DNA from: Microbispora sp. H11081
GTDB taxonomy: Bacteria; Actinomycetota; Actinomycetes; Streptosporangiales; Streptosporangiaceae
Assembly (NCBI RefSeq): GCF_012999535.1
Contig: NZ_JABBWV010000002.1
Span: 62,001 to 126,000, forward strand
Direction of reading: 5' to 3'
DNA: 64,000 nt
The notes under the pieces are model-generated. The model saw nothing but the letters and a program-made list of their open reading frames with translations. It was not told the origin of the DNA and made no database searches. Shown here piece by piece: positions 18,318 to 28,787 of this stretch. Positions within the stretch are counted from its first letter, which is position 1, and the number at the start of each line of letters is the position of its first letter. The position numbers and the translations under genes are program-made.

Positions 18318-19163
18318 ATGCTCCGCATCGCCGTACCCAACAAGGGCGCGCTCTCCGAGGCCGCCCAGACCATGCTCAAGGAGGCGGGCTACCGCCAGCG
18401 CAGGGACAGCAAGGAGCTCGTGGTCGTCGACTCCGAGAACTCCTGCGAGCTGTTCTTCCTCCGCCCGCGCGACATCGCCGTATACGTCGGTGAGGGCACC
18501 CTGGACGCCGGGATAACCGGGCGCGACATGCTCTTCGACTCCGGCGCCCCCGCCGAGGAGGTCATGCCGCTCGGGTTCGGGCGGTCGACGTTCCGCTTCG
18601 CCTCCGCGCCTGGCGCCTACTCCGGCGTCTCCGACCTGTCCGGCCTGCGCATCGCGACCTCGTACGCGGGACTGCTCGGCAAGTACCTCGCCGACCAGGG
18701 CGTGGACGCCCGGGTCATCAAGCTCGACGGCGCGGTCGAGACGGCGATACGGCTCGGCGTCGCCGACGCGGTCGCGGACGTGGTGGAGACCGGCACGACG
18801 CTGCGCAACGTCGGCCTGGAGGTGTTCGGGGAGCCGATCGCGCACTCCGAGGGAATCTTGATCAAGCGGGCCGGCGCCGCGGAGGCCAACGGGTTCCAGC
18901 AGCTCATCCGCCGCCTGCAGGGCGTGCTCGTGGCCCGCGACTTCGTCATGATCGACTATGACATCCGGGCCGAGCGCATCGACGAGGCCATCGCCATCAC
19001 CCCGGGCATGGAGGGGCCGACCGTCTCCCCGCTGCACCGCGAGGGCTGGGTGGCCGTACGGGCGATGGTCCCGCGCAAGGGCCACCAGCAGGTGATGGAC
19101 CAGCTCTGGGACATCGGCGCGAAGGCGATCCTGGTCACCGCCATCTTCGCCTGCCGCCTCTAG
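18318..19163 (+). CDS. hisG: ATP phosphoribosyltransferase, long form
   Basis: 281-aa first enzyme of histidine synthesis, joining ATP and PRPP. It begins with the family motif LRIAVPNKGAL, has the PRPP loop region DAVADVVETGTTLRN, and a C-terminal about 75-residue ACT-like regulatory domain, marking the long HisZ-independent form inhibited by histidine. AAAGGA lies 13 bases before ATG 18318. Full length. Confidence 0.96.
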   Translation: MLRIAVPNKGALSEAAQTMLKEAGYRQRRDSKELVVVDSENSCELFFLRPRDIAVYVGEGTLDAGITGRDMLFDSGAPAEEVMPLGFGRSTFRFASAPGAYSGVSDLSGLRIATSYAGLLGKYLADQGVDARVIKLDGAVETAIRLGVADAVADVVETGTTLRNVGLEVFGEPIAHSEGILIKRAGAAEANGFQQLIRRLQGVLVARDFVMIDYDIRAERIDEAIAITPGMEGPTVSPLHREGWVAVRAMVPRKGHQQVMDQLWDIGAKAILVTAIFACRL

Positions 19164-19220
19164 ATCGGGCTCCGGCGACCCGCTGTCGCGGCGGGCGGGC
19201 CCTGTGTCAAGATCGGCGTC

Positions 19221-19784
19221 ATGAATCGATTACCCCGTTTGTTGGTGCCGTTGATCTGCGCGCTCACCCTCTCGGCCGCCGCGCCCGCCGTCGCGGCGGG
19301 GCACTCGGCGAGCGCGGGGGCGGCCGACGTCCCCGCGACGCAACTCGACGCGATCCGCAGGCTCGACTTCATGGCCGGGCACTGGGCCGGCTCGGGATGG
19401 GTAGACACCGCCTCCGGCCGGCAGCAGTTCCTCCAGACAGAGAAGGTCGCCTACAAGGCGGGCGGCCAGGTGATGACGGTCGAGGGCCAGGGCCGCGACA
19501 AGGCCGATCCGCGCAGGATCGTGGACACCGCGCTCGCCGTCGTCAGCTACGACGACCAGACCGGGCAGTACCGCTGGGAGGCGTTCTCGCAGGGGCACGT
19601 CACCGCCACGGTCCCCGTGGTCGGCGACCGCTTCTTCCAGTGGAGCCTCCAGACCGCGGGCCCGACCGTCCGGTACACCCTGCGCTTCACCGGCAGGGAG
19701 TGGCACGAGATCGGCGAGTACACCCTCGACGGCGGAGCCACCTGGCGGCAGAACTTCCAGATGGACCTGCGCCGCGTGGCGTGA
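19221..19784 (+). CDS. Secreted protein, DUF1579-like
   Basis: 187 aa with a clear signal peptide (residues 1-25, cut after AVAA). The mature part starts with LDFMAGHWAGSGW, followed by alternating strands and a motif GQYRWEAFSQG, a pattern like DUF1579 small beta-barrel proteins. No catalytic residues can be named. It stands alone and shares a bidirectional terminator with the phosphatase gene on the other strand. Function unknown. Confidence 0.75.
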   Translation: MNRLPRLLVPLICALTLSAAAPAVAAGHSASAGAADVPATQLDAIRRLDFMAGHWAGSGWVDTASGRQQFLQTEKVAYKAGGQVMTVEGQGRDKADPRRIVDTALAVVSYDDQTGQYRWEAFSQGHVTATVPVVGDRFFQWSLQTAGPTVRYTLRFTGREWHEIGEYTLDGGATWRQNFQMDLRRVA

Positions 19785-19796
19785 CGACCGCGCGCC

Positions 19797-19824
19797 CTCC
19801 CTCCTCCCGGCGCGGAGGAGGGAG
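19797..19824. terminator. Bidirectional hairpin between convergent genes
   Basis: CTCCCTCCTCC (19797-19807) and GGAGGAGGGAG (19814-19824) form a perfect 11-bp stem with a 6-nt loop between the 3' ends of the secreted-protein and phosphatase genes. Confidence 0.75.
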
Positions 19825-19880
19825 TACGCCGACGAAGGCCGCCGCGAACGCGGGAGACACGGCGCGTACGGAGGCCCTGG

Positions 19881-20990
19881 TCAGGGCTCCCGCACCGGCA
19901 GCCGCTCGATCGCGATCATGACGGCGTCGTCTTTCAGCCTGCCCTCGACGTGGTCGAACAGGCGTTCGCAGAGCCGTTCGACGAGCGTGCCGCCGTCCTC
20001 GCCGGTCCGTTCGCCCAGGCGCGCGGGGAGGTCGAAGAACGCGCCCGCGGGGTCACGGGCCTCGATGACGCCGTCGGTGTAGAGCAGGAGGATGTCGCCG
20101 AGTTCGAAGGGGAACGTCGTCGGACGGAGCTCGGACGCCGTCAGCAGTTCGAGCCCCAGCGGGGGAGCGACCCGGTCCGGCTGCAGGGTCAGCACCCGGT
20201 CGCCGTGGAGGAGCAGCGGGGGCGGGTGGCCGCAGGCGATCACGCTCACCGTCGGTTCCGCGTCGGGGATCTCGGCGACGGCCACCGTGACGAAGCACTC
20301 CTGGGCGTACGTGTCGGGCTCGCCGAAGTCGGCGAGGTTCTGGCGGATGCTCGCCTCCATGCGCGTCATCAGCTCAGGGAGGGTCGTGGGGCGGTGCGAC
20401 GCCTCGCGAAAGGCGCAGAGCGACGCCGCGGCGTCACCGATCGCGGCCAGCCCCTTTCCGCGTACGTCACCGATCATCAGGCGGGTGACGCCGTCGGCCC
20501 GGGTGGCCGCGTACAGGTCGCCGCCGATCGTCGCCTCCGCGGCCGCGGCGACGTAGATCGACGCGATGCGCAGGGGGCCGACCTGCCGGGGCAGCGGCCG
20601 CAGCAGCACGCGCTGGGCGACCTCGGAGACCGATCTGACCTGGTGGAGCACGGCCCGGTGCCGTTCGTAGATCACGCGGAAGACGACCACGACGGACGAC
20701 ACGGCGAACAGGGCGAGCATCTCGACGTGGTGCGCGGGGCGTCGCAGGACGCCCTGTCCGAGACCGCTCACCACGTCGGCCACCATCGCCAGCGCTCCGA
20801 TGAGCGCGGTGCACCTCGGACCGGCGAACGACGCGGTGAGCGCGGGGGCGACGACGAGCAGCGGTCCGAGGTGGACGCTTCTAGGCAGCGCGAGGTCGAG
20901 AGCCGTGATGATCACGATGAGCCCGAGCGGGATCATCACCAGGGTGTTGGTCCCCTGGAGAACCTGGCGGAAATCCCGGAAGGTCGGCAT
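19881..20990 (-). CDS. Membrane-bound PP2C/SpoIIE-type serine phosphatase
   Basis: 369-aa regulator. Four to five membrane segments occupy about residues 15-110, followed by a short coiled linker and a SpoIIE-like PP2C domain with metal-binding motifs ATIGGDLYAA, IGDVRGKGLAA and LLYTDGVIEARD. Such proteins typically dephosphorylate anti-sigma-factor antagonists in partner-switching systems; no partner is encoded nearby. I choose ATG 20990, nine bases after AGGAGAG, over ATG 20999, which directly abuts that site. Confidence 0.88.
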   Translation of the reverse strand: MPTFRDFRQVLQGTNTLVMIPLGLIVIITALDLALPRSVHLGPLLVVAPALTASFAGPRCTALIGALAMVADVVSGLGQGVLRRPAHHVEMLALFAVSSVVVVFRVIYERHRAVLHQVRSVSEVAQRVLLRPLPRQVGPLRIASIYVAAAAEATIGGDLYAATRADGVTRLMIGDVRGKGLAAIGDAAASLCAFREASHRPTTLPELMTRMEASIRQNLADFGEPDTYAQECFVTVAVAEIPDAEPTVSVIACGHPPPLLLHGDRVLTLQPDRVAPPLGLELLTASELRPTTFPFELGDILLLYTDGVIEARDPAGAFFDLPARLGERTGEDGGTLVERLCERLFDHVEGRLKDDAVMIAIERLPVREP

Positions 20991-21179
20991 GCCGGGCATC
21001 TCTCCTGGTTATCACGCTGCGTCGGCCGCCTCGCGGTCAGGGGCGGCGCGCCGGGACAGGGGGAGGCCGGCCACGCCGGCGCGGCGGCCGGGCGGATGAC
21101 GGCGGATGACAAAAGTCACGGCGAAGGCCGGAGACAGGGCACTGACGGCATGCGGGTCCCGATTCCTACCGTGAAGCCC

Positions 21180-22064
21180 ATGAACGCCATCGCCTTCACC
21201 GGCGTCACCAAGAGGTACGGGGACGTGCTCGCGGTCGACGGCCTCGACCTGGAGATCCCGGCCGGGGCCACGGTCGCCCTCCTCGGGCCGAACGGGGCCG
21301 GGAAGTCCACCTCCATCACCATGCTGCTGGGCCTGCTGCGGCCCAGCTCGGGGGAGATCCGGGTCTTCGGCGCGCCGCCGGAGACGGCGGTCGCCGCCGG
21401 CGAGATCGGCGCGATGCTCCAGGAGGGCACGCTGATCCCGGAGCTGACCGTGGCCGAGACCGTGGACTTCGTCCGGCGGCTCTACCCGCGTCCGCTGCCG
21501 CTTGAGGAGATCCTCCGGCTCGCCGACCTCACCGCGCTCGCCCGGCGGCGGGCCGACCGGTTGTCCGGCGGCCAGACCCAGCGGGTCCGGTTCGCGCTGG
21601 CGATCGCGGGCGGCCCGAGGCTGCTGCTGCTCGACGAGCCCACCGCGGCCATGGACGTCGAGTCCCGCCGTACGTTCTGGGACAACATGCGGGCGTACGC
21701 CGCCGGGGGCCGGACGATCCTGTTCGCCACCCACTATCTGGAGGAGGCCGACGAGAACGCCGACCGGGTCGTCGTGATCGCCCGCGGCCGGGTCGTCGCC
21801 GACGGCAGCGCCGCCGAGATCAAGGCCGGGGTCGCCGGTCAGGCGGTGAGCTTCCTGCTGGGCGGGCAGCCGGTCGCCGGGCTCGACGCCCTGCCGGGGA
21901 CGACCGGCGTGGAACTCCAGGGCGGCCGGGTCACGTTGCGCACCACCGACCTCGACGCCACCGTCGCCGCCCTGTATCGCACGACCACCCTCGAGGTCCG
22001 CGACCTCCAGGTCCACGGGGCCGACCTGGAGGACGCCTTCCTCGCCCTCACCAAGGAGGCCTGA
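21180..22064 (+). CDS. ABC transporter ATPase next to a DesK/DesR pair
   Basis: 294-aa ATPase of a two-gene ABC-2 exporter. Walker A GPNGAGKSTS, Q-loop AMLQEGTLIP, signature LSGGQTQRVRF, Walker B LLLLDEPTAAMD and switch FATHYLEEADE are intact, plus an about 70-residue C-terminal extension. ATG 21180 (MNAIAFTGVTKRYG) is preferred; an in-frame ATG at 21150 is possible. The permease starts two bases after the stop and a sensor kinase and response regulator follow, the layout of membrane-stress or peptide-responsive ABC modules such as the desKR type. Confidence 0.92.
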   Translation: MNAIAFTGVTKRYGDVLAVDGLDLEIPAGATVALLGPNGAGKSTSITMLLGLLRPSSGEIRVFGAPPETAVAAGEIGAMLQEGTLIPELTVAETVDFVRRLYPRPLPLEEILRLADLTALARRRADRLSGGQTQRVRFALAIAGGPRLLLLDEPTAAMDVESRRTFWDNMRAYAAGGRTILFATHYLEEADENADRVVVIARGRVVADGSAAEIKAGVAGQAVSFLLGGQPVAGLDALPGTTGVELQGGRVTLRTTDLDATVAALYRTTTLEVRDLQVHGADLEDAFLALTKEA

Positions 22065-22066
22065 CG

Positions 22067-22804
22067 ATGCGGCACTACATCAAGGTCGAAATGCTGCGGA
22101 TGCTGCGCAACAAGCGCTACATCATCTTCGTGGTGGCCTTCCCCGTCGGGTTCTACCTCCTCTACTCCAACCTCTGGGGGTCGGAGTCCGACCAGGCGAC
22201 CGGGCTGCGCGGCAGCGTCCTGCTGATGGTGTCGATGGCCGCGTACGGCGCGCTGGCCGCCGCCATGATGTCGACGGCCGTGCCCTGGTCGCAGGAGCGG
22301 CACAGCGGCTGGCTGCGGCAGCTCCAGATCACCCCGCTGCCGGGCCGGGCGATCATCTTGACGAAGCTGGCCTCCTCGCTGCTGCTGGTGCTGCCGTCGC
22401 TGCTGCTGGTCGGCCTGGCAGCGGTGCTGACCCAGCACGTCTCGCTGCCGCCGCTGCGGTGGGTGGAGCTGATTTTGGCAATGTGGGCCGGCACGATCCC
22501 GTTCGCGGCGCTGGGCCTGGCGATCGGATCCCTGCTGCCGCCCGACACCGCGCAGCCCGTCGCGATGATCGGCATGTTCGGGCTGGCCCTGCTCGGCGGG
22601 CTCTGGTTCCCCGAGAGCATGATGCCCGCGACCATGAAGAGCATCGCCCACGTCACCCCGTCGTACGACTACGCGCGCATCGGATGGCGGATCGCGGCGG
22701 GCGAGACCCCGCACGCGGCCGACGCGGCCGGCATCCTCGCCTGGGGGATCGCTCTGGTGGGGCTGGCGCTCGTCGCCTACCGTCGTGCCACGGTGCGCGC
22801 CTGA
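22067..22804 (+). CDS. ABC-2 type transporter permease
   Basis: 245-aa permease with six membrane segments; the amphipathic start MRHYIKVEMLRMLRNKRYI and the conserved GWLRQLQITPLPGRA coupling loop are typical of ABC-2 proteins linked to DesK/DesR systems. It starts two bases after the ATPase stop. Its last codons, including the stop, form the first copy of a three-copy 15-bp direct repeat. Confidence 0.9.
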   Translation: MRHYIKVEMLRMLRNKRYIIFVVAFPVGFYLLYSNLWGSESDQATGLRGSVLLMVSMAAYGALAAAMMSTAVPWSQERHSGWLRQLQITPLPGRAIILTKLASSLLLVLPSLLLVGLAAVLTQHVSLPPLRWVELILAMWAGTIPFAALGLAIGSLLPPDTAQPVAMIGMFGLALLGGLWFPESMMPATMKSIAHVTPSYDYARIGWRIAAGETPHAADAAGILAWGIALVGLALVAYRRATVRA

Positions 22805-22859
22805 AGGAACCGTGCGACGGTGCGCGCCTGACCGAGACAACGCGACGGTGTGCGCCTGA
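22790..22859 (+). repeat. Three direct copies of a 15-bp sequence at a gene end
   Basis: ACGGTGCGCGCCTGA occurs at 22790-22804 (the permease C-terminus and stop), 22817-22831, and 22845-22859 with one change (T for C). The period is 27-28 bases. It fills the gap between the permease and kinase genes. Confidence 0.8.
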
Positions 22860-22887
22860 CATCCACCATGTTCGGAGGGACAGCGGG

Positions 22888-24054
22888 ATGAGCTGGCTGG
22901 CCAACGTGTTCACCTTCGGCGGGATCGACGAGCGTCCCTCCCGCCTGAGGCGCCTGATGGGCATGTCGCTGGGCCTGATCTACCTCTTCTACCCGGTGTC
23001 CGAGGTGATCGACGGCACGGTGAGCGGCGCGCGGGCGGTCTGGTGGATGAGCGCGCTCGCGGCCTTCGTGGCCGCCTATCTGGCGGTCGTGCTGGGGCCG
23101 CGCGATCTCGACCACCACCCCCGGTGGATGTTCCATCTGCTCGGCGTCGTGACGACGATGGCGGCCGTCTTCCCGTTGATCTTCCGGAGCCCTTCCTGGC
23201 TGACCCTGCCGGTCTACATGGTGGTGGTCTACGCGATGGGCCTGCCGCCTCGCCGCGCCCTGCTGGGGATCGCGGCGATGGGTGGGCTCGTCCTCGCCGA
23301 GGGCAAGGTCATAGGCGCCGACGACGGTATGGTGTGGGCGCTCGTGCTGCAGATCATCACGCTCGGCGTGCTGTTCGTGAGCGTCCGCAACACCCGTATC
23401 CTCGTCGTCCAGCTGAGGCAGGCACAGAGCGAGGTCGCCAGGCTGGCCGCCACGGAGGAGCGGCTGCGGATCGCCCGGGACCTGCACGACCTGCTGGGAC
23501 ACAGCCTCTCGCTCATCGTGCTCAAGAGCGAACTGGCCCGCCGCCTGGGCGAGCAGGGCTCGCCGAAGGCCGCAGGGGAGGTGGCGGACATCGAGTCGGT
23601 GGCGCGGCAGGCGCTGGCCCAGGTGCGCGAGGCCGTCAGCGAATACCGCCGGCGCCGCCTGTCGGAGGAGATCGACGGCGCCAGGTCGGCGCTTGGCGCC
23701 GCCGGCGTCGCCCTCACCGTGCGCACCCGCGGCACCCCGCTGCCCGAGGACCTCGACGGCCTGTTCGCCTGGGCCGTGCGCGAGGCCACCACCAACGTCG
23801 TACGGCATTCCGGGGCCACCCGCTGCGAGATCGACGTGTCGTACGGCGAGGAGGGCGCGGTGCTGGAGATCGCCGACAACGGCGGCGGCGCGTACGAGCC
23901 GGGCAACGGCCTCACCGGGCTCGGCGAGCGGGTGCGCGCGGCGGGCGGGAGCCTGGAGGTCGAGGCCGGCAGGCATGGGTTCAGGGTGCGGGTGGCGGTT
24001 CGGCCGCCCCTGGACCGTGCGGCCGAGATGACCGCGGATAGGTTGGGCCAGTGA
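22888..24054 (+). CDS. DesK-type sensor histidine kinase
   Basis: 388-aa kinase. About five membrane segments (residues 25-170) are followed by a coiled linker (LRQAQSEVARLAATEERLRIA), the HisKA_3 phospho-acceptor box RDLHDLLGHSLSLIVLKSEL with its His, and an HATPase domain with REATTNVVRHSGA (N-box) and IADNGGG / NGLTGLGERV (G-boxes). GGAGGGA at 22874-22880 supports ATG 22888. Its stop overlaps the response-regulator start by GTGA. Probably senses membrane state and controls the ABC genes just upstream. Confidence 0.93.
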   Translation: MSWLANVFTFGGIDERPSRLRRLMGMSLGLIYLFYPVSEVIDGTVSGARAVWWMSALAAFVAAYLAVVLGPRDLDHHPRWMFHLLGVVTTMAAVFPLIFRSPSWLTLPVYMVVVYAMGLPPRRALLGIAAMGGLVLAEGKVIGADDGMVWALVLQIITLGVLFVSVRNTRILVVQLRQAQSEVARLAATEERLRIARDLHDLLGHSLSLIVLKSELARRLGEQGSPKAAGEVADIESVARQALAQVREAVSEYRRRRLSEEIDGARSALGAAGVALTVRTRGTPLPEDLDGLFAWAVREATTNVVRHSGATRCEIDVSYGEEGAVLEIADNGGGAYEPGNGLTGLGERVRAAGGSLEVEAGRHGFRVRVAVRPPLDRAAEMTADRLGQ

Positions 24055-24656
24055 TCAGGGTCGTGCTGGCGGAGGACCAGAGCATGGTGAGGGGAGCGCT
24101 CGCCTCCCTGCTCGGCCTGGAGCCTGACATCGAGGTGGTCGGAGAGGCGGCGGACGGCGACGAGGTGATCGGCGTCGCCGAGGCGACCAAGCCGGACGTC
24201 GCGCTGCTCGACATCGAGATGCCCGGCAGGGACGGGATCTCCGCCGCCGAGGAGTTGCGCCTGCGGGTCCCCGGATGCAAGGTGGTGATCCTCACGACGT
24301 TCGGCAGGCCCGGCTATCTGCGCCGCGCGATGGAGGCGGGGGCGGTGGCCTTCCTGGTGAAGGACAGCCCGGCGAGCGAATTGGCCGCCGCGATCAGGCG
24401 GGTGCTGCGGGGCGAGCGCGTGATCGATCCGGGGCTGGCCGCCGCCGCGCTAAGCGCGGGGCCGAACCCGCTGTCGCCGCGTGAGCGCGACGTGCTGTCC
24501 GCGGCGGCGGACGGCTCGACGATCAACGACATCGCGCTGCGGCTGCACCTGTCGGAGGGCACGGTGCGCAACTACCTGTCGGCGGCCATCCACAAGACCG
24601 GCGCGCGCAACCGGATCGAGGCCGTCCAGAAGGCCCAGGCGCAGGGCTGGCTCTGA
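24051..24656 (+). CDS. DesR-like LuxR-family response regulator
   Basis: 201-aa partner of the preceding kinase. Receiver domain with acidic pocket LAEDQ, phospho-acceptor D54 in LLDIEMPGR and the conserved KD in FLVKDSPA; LuxR-type HTH at about residues 140-200 (LSPRERDVLSAAADG, LHLSEGTVRNYLS). GTG 24051 overlaps the kinase stop. It resembles the RamR-like regulator at 47420 in domain plan. Confidence 0.94.
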   Translation: MIRVVLAEDQSMVRGALASLLGLEPDIEVVGEAADGDEVIGVAEATKPDVALLDIEMPGRDGISAAEELRLRVPGCKVVILTTFGRPGYLRRAMEAGAVAFLVKDSPASELAAAIRRVLRGERVIDPGLAAAALSAGPNPLSPRERDVLSAAADGSTINDIALRLHLSEGTVRNYLSAAIHKTGARNRIEAVQKAQAQGWL

Positions 24657-24669
24657 CCGCGGAGCGGGC

Positions 24670-25986
24670 TCAGCGGGCCGGCCGCGACTGGAGGTCGGCG
24701 GCGTGCCGCAGCAGGTCGCCGACCCGGACCACGCCCAGGCACCTGCCGACCTCGTCGACCACCACGAGGTCGTCGTACACGCGGGTGTTGTCCCGCCCCG
24801 CCACCTGCATGGCCGCGATCACCGGGGTCGTCTTCGCCACGATCTTCGCGGTGTCCGCCAGGCGGCCGGCCGGCTTCTTCGCGTGCAGCGCGTGGCCGTA
24901 CGCCCCGGCCATGAAGAGCAGGAACCGGCTGCGGTCGATGCTGCCCTGAGGGCGCTGATACTCGTCCACCAGGATCACGCTCGTGATCGAGGGCTCGGCG
25001 CTCAGCACGGCGACCACCTCCTCGGCGGTCGACTCGGCCGGCAGCGTCACGGCGGGGAGCAGGAGTTCCTGCACGCGGGGACCAAGCGTGGCGGTGGGGA
25101 CGACGGCCTCCGGCACCGGCAGCGGCACGTGGACGCGGTTGTACCCGTGTGAGGGCCGCCAGCCGGACGGCGCGAGCAGGGGGCCCTGGGCGAGCCTGAT
25201 GCCCCAGCCGCGTACCGCCGCCAGCCCCGTCTCGTCCCGCACGCCGGGGGCGAGCACGTGCGCCCCGACGCCGCGCGCCAGGCGGACCAGCGACTCCGCG
25301 AGCGCCCCGCGCCGGGGGTCGCGGGGCGCCCGCTCGACCAGGTCGGCGGACAGCGCGACCATGTACGGCGAGGCGTCGGCGAGCAGGTCGAGCGGCAGCG
25401 GGGCGGAGCCGAGCCCGGCGAACGCGATGAGGTAGCCCACCGCGCGCAGCCCGTCGATGCCGGACAGCAGAGCCGTCCGCTCGCCTGCCATCGCATCGCC
25501 CGTGAGGGCGAGGATGACCTCGCGCGGACGCCGGCCGCACGTCCGCATCGCCTCGTGCAGCGGCGCGAGGCCGGCCGAGCCCTCGGCGACGGCGGCGGCG
25601 GAGATCGGCAGGACGAGAGGCAGCAGGGCCTCCTCACGCGCGGCGGCGAGCACGCCGCTGACCGCCCCGGCCACGCCCTCCGTGCCCGGAGCCGCCACCT
25701 CGACGGCCACCGCGCCGCCGGTGTCAAGGTCGACCACCGGGAGGAAGAGCGGGGCGGCCGGACGGTCGTCGGGAAAGCCGGGCGCGGGCGGGTACGCGCG
25801 CTGGTCGTACGGCTGGGGGGAGGCCGGCTGGGGGTAGGCCGCGGGGGTGTATCTCCGCACGATGCCCGCGGCGCCCTGTCCCTGCGCGGCATCCGCGGGG
25901 AACGGGGTCGCCGCGGCCGGGCCGGGCGCCGGGACGTGCTGAGGGCTCGCGGCGGACGGCGCCGCGGAGGGAGAGGGGAGCGACAC
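24670..25986 (-). CDS. Degenerate EAL domain protein with C-terminal CBS pair
   Basis: About 438 aa. After a Pro/Ala-rich N-terminus (about 80 residues) comes a domain with the EAL fold layout: LFLPVVDLDTGGAVAVEV matches the EAL entry strand but lacks the E-x-L motif, the usual DDFG position reads AGLG, and the K-I-D strand reads VALSADL. It is therefore probably catalytically dead and may bind c-di-GMP or act as an adaptor. Two CBS motifs follow (VTLPAESTAEEVVAVL to VVRVGDLLRH). I prefer GTG 25986 (MSLPSPSA): ATG 26106 would overlap the divergent start codon within one CATG. Confidence 0.72.
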   Translation of the reverse strand: MSLPSPSAAPSAASPQHVPAPGPAAATPFPADAAQGQGAAGIVRRYTPAAYPQPASPQPYDQRAYPPAPGFPDDRPAAPLFLPVVDLDTGGAVAVEVAAPGTEGVAGAVSGVLAAAREEALLPLVLPISAAAVAEGSAGLAPLHEAMRTCGRRPREVILALTGDAMAGERTALLSGIDGLRAVGYLIAFAGLGSAPLPLDLLADASPYMVALSADLVERAPRDPRRGALAESLVRLARGVGAHVLAPGVRDETGLAAVRGWGIRLAQGPLLAPSGWRPSHGYNRVHVPLPVPEAVVPTATLGPRVQELLLPAVTLPAESTAEEVVAVLSAEPSITSVILVDEYQRPQGSIDRSRFLLFMAGAYGHALHAKKPAGRLADTAKIVAKTTPVIAAMQVAGRDNTRVYDDLVVVDEVGRCLGVVRVGDLLRHAADLQSRPAR

Positions 25987-26104
25987 GATTGAATTGTGGG
26001 ACGTCAGGACCGGGACGTTGACGCTCGTGGAACGAAATTCACCTACATTTCCCCACCAGTTGGACGGAATACGGCAGACAGCCGCACGGGTAGGCTGATC
26101 AGCC

Positions 26105-26896
26105 ATGACGGCACGGCCCGCCGCCGGCGGGGGCAGGTGGGTCCCGGTCGCCCCCGAGCGGCTCGCGGGATGGATCTCGCGCTTCGCCGAGCGGCACGGC
26201 GAGGTTGAGGCCGTCCTGCTGCCGGACGTGGTCCGCCTCGACGCCGCCGACGGCGCGGTCGCGGAGTGCCACGTGCCGTTCCCGCCGCTGAGGCCCGCGC
26301 CGATGGCGCCGTCGTCTCCGCCGAGGGAGCCCGTCAAGCCGCCGCCGGACGACGGGCGGGACGACGGCGCGGCGGGAGGCGGACGCGGTCACGCTCCCGA
26401 CGGCCCCGCGGACGACGGACAGGAGGGCGGGTTCCGCCTTCCCCCGCCCGCCGCGGCGCTGGTCGCCCACGTGTGCCGCGAGCGGACCGTCGGCGTGCTG
26501 CTGGCCCGGCTCGGCGGGCACGCCGCGGGAGTCTTCACCGGAGCCCGCCTCGTCACCGGCAAGGCCGGCTCACGCCAGGTCCACGGGCGCAGTGCGGCGG
26601 GCGGGTGGTCGCAGCAGCGTTTCGCCCGGCGCAGGGACAAGCAGTCGGCCGAGGCGCTGCGGGCCGCCGCCGACGTGGCCGTCGGGGTGCTCGTGCCGAG
26701 GCTCGGGGAGTTGCAGGCCGTCGTGCTCGGCGGCGACCGGCGCTCGATCGACGAGATCAGGCGGGACCGGCGGCTCGCGCCGGTGTTCGCGCTGGAGACA
26801 GGGCCGTTCCTCACGGTCCCCGACCCCAGGCTGACGGTCCTGGAGGCCACACCGGAACAGTTCCGCGCCGTACGGATCCGCCTGGTCGACCCCTGA
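26105..26896 (+). CDS. acVLRF1-type peptidyl-tRNA hydrolase
   Basis: 263-aa member of the actinobacterial VLRF1 (Vms1-like, eRF1-fold) family, thought to release nascent chains from stalled ribosomes. The diagnostic loop GRSAAGGWSQQRFARRRDKQ (about residues 160-179) contains the expected catalytic Gln; VGVLLARLGGHAAGVFTG precedes it and LVPRLGELQAVVLGGDRR follows. An acidic Pro/Asp-rich insert occupies about 70-105. TAGGCT at 26091-26096 followed by eight bases then ATG suggests a leaderless message. An ABC-F ATPase lies downstream, also a ribosome-associated family. Confidence 0.85.
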   Translation: MTARPAAGGGRWVPVAPERLAGWISRFAERHGEVEAVLLPDVVRLDAADGAVAECHVPFPPLRPAPMAPSSPPREPVKPPPDDGRDDGAAGGGRGHAPDGPADDGQEGGFRLPPPAAALVAHVCRERTVGVLLARLGGHAAGVFTGARLVTGKAGSRQVHGRSAAGGWSQQRFARRRDKQSAEALRAAADVAVGVLVPRLGELQAVVLGGDRRSIDEIRRDRRLAPVFALETGPFLTVPDPRLTVLEATPEQFRAVRIRLVDP

Positions 26897-27073
26897 GGCG
26901 GCGGCGCGGCGCGGAGCCCAGGGCGGGGACGGGTTCCGCGCCCGGCTACGGGTCGTTTTGGCCCAGGCGGTCGTGGGGACGGCGGCACTACACTGGAGGC
27001 CATGCGCGCTCCCGACTGATCGTTCCCCGGTGCCGATCCTGACCTCATCACCCACGGGAGTGTCCCCTTCATC

Positions 27074-28672
<1,599 letters not shown>

Positions 28673-28787
28673 TCTTAATTTGAGCGGGTAGGGATCTTTT
28701 CCCGCGGAGTAGGTAGCCGATCCCGTCGAAATGACTGATCATGGGCTGAAGTAACGCTGCGGAAGTCTGGCACTACAGGAGGTACTC

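Noticed and set aside
19950-21179. N-terminal extension of the ABC ATPase frame
   Set aside because: It is antisense to the SpoIIE-type phosphatase and has shadow composition; the ATPase starts at or near 21180.
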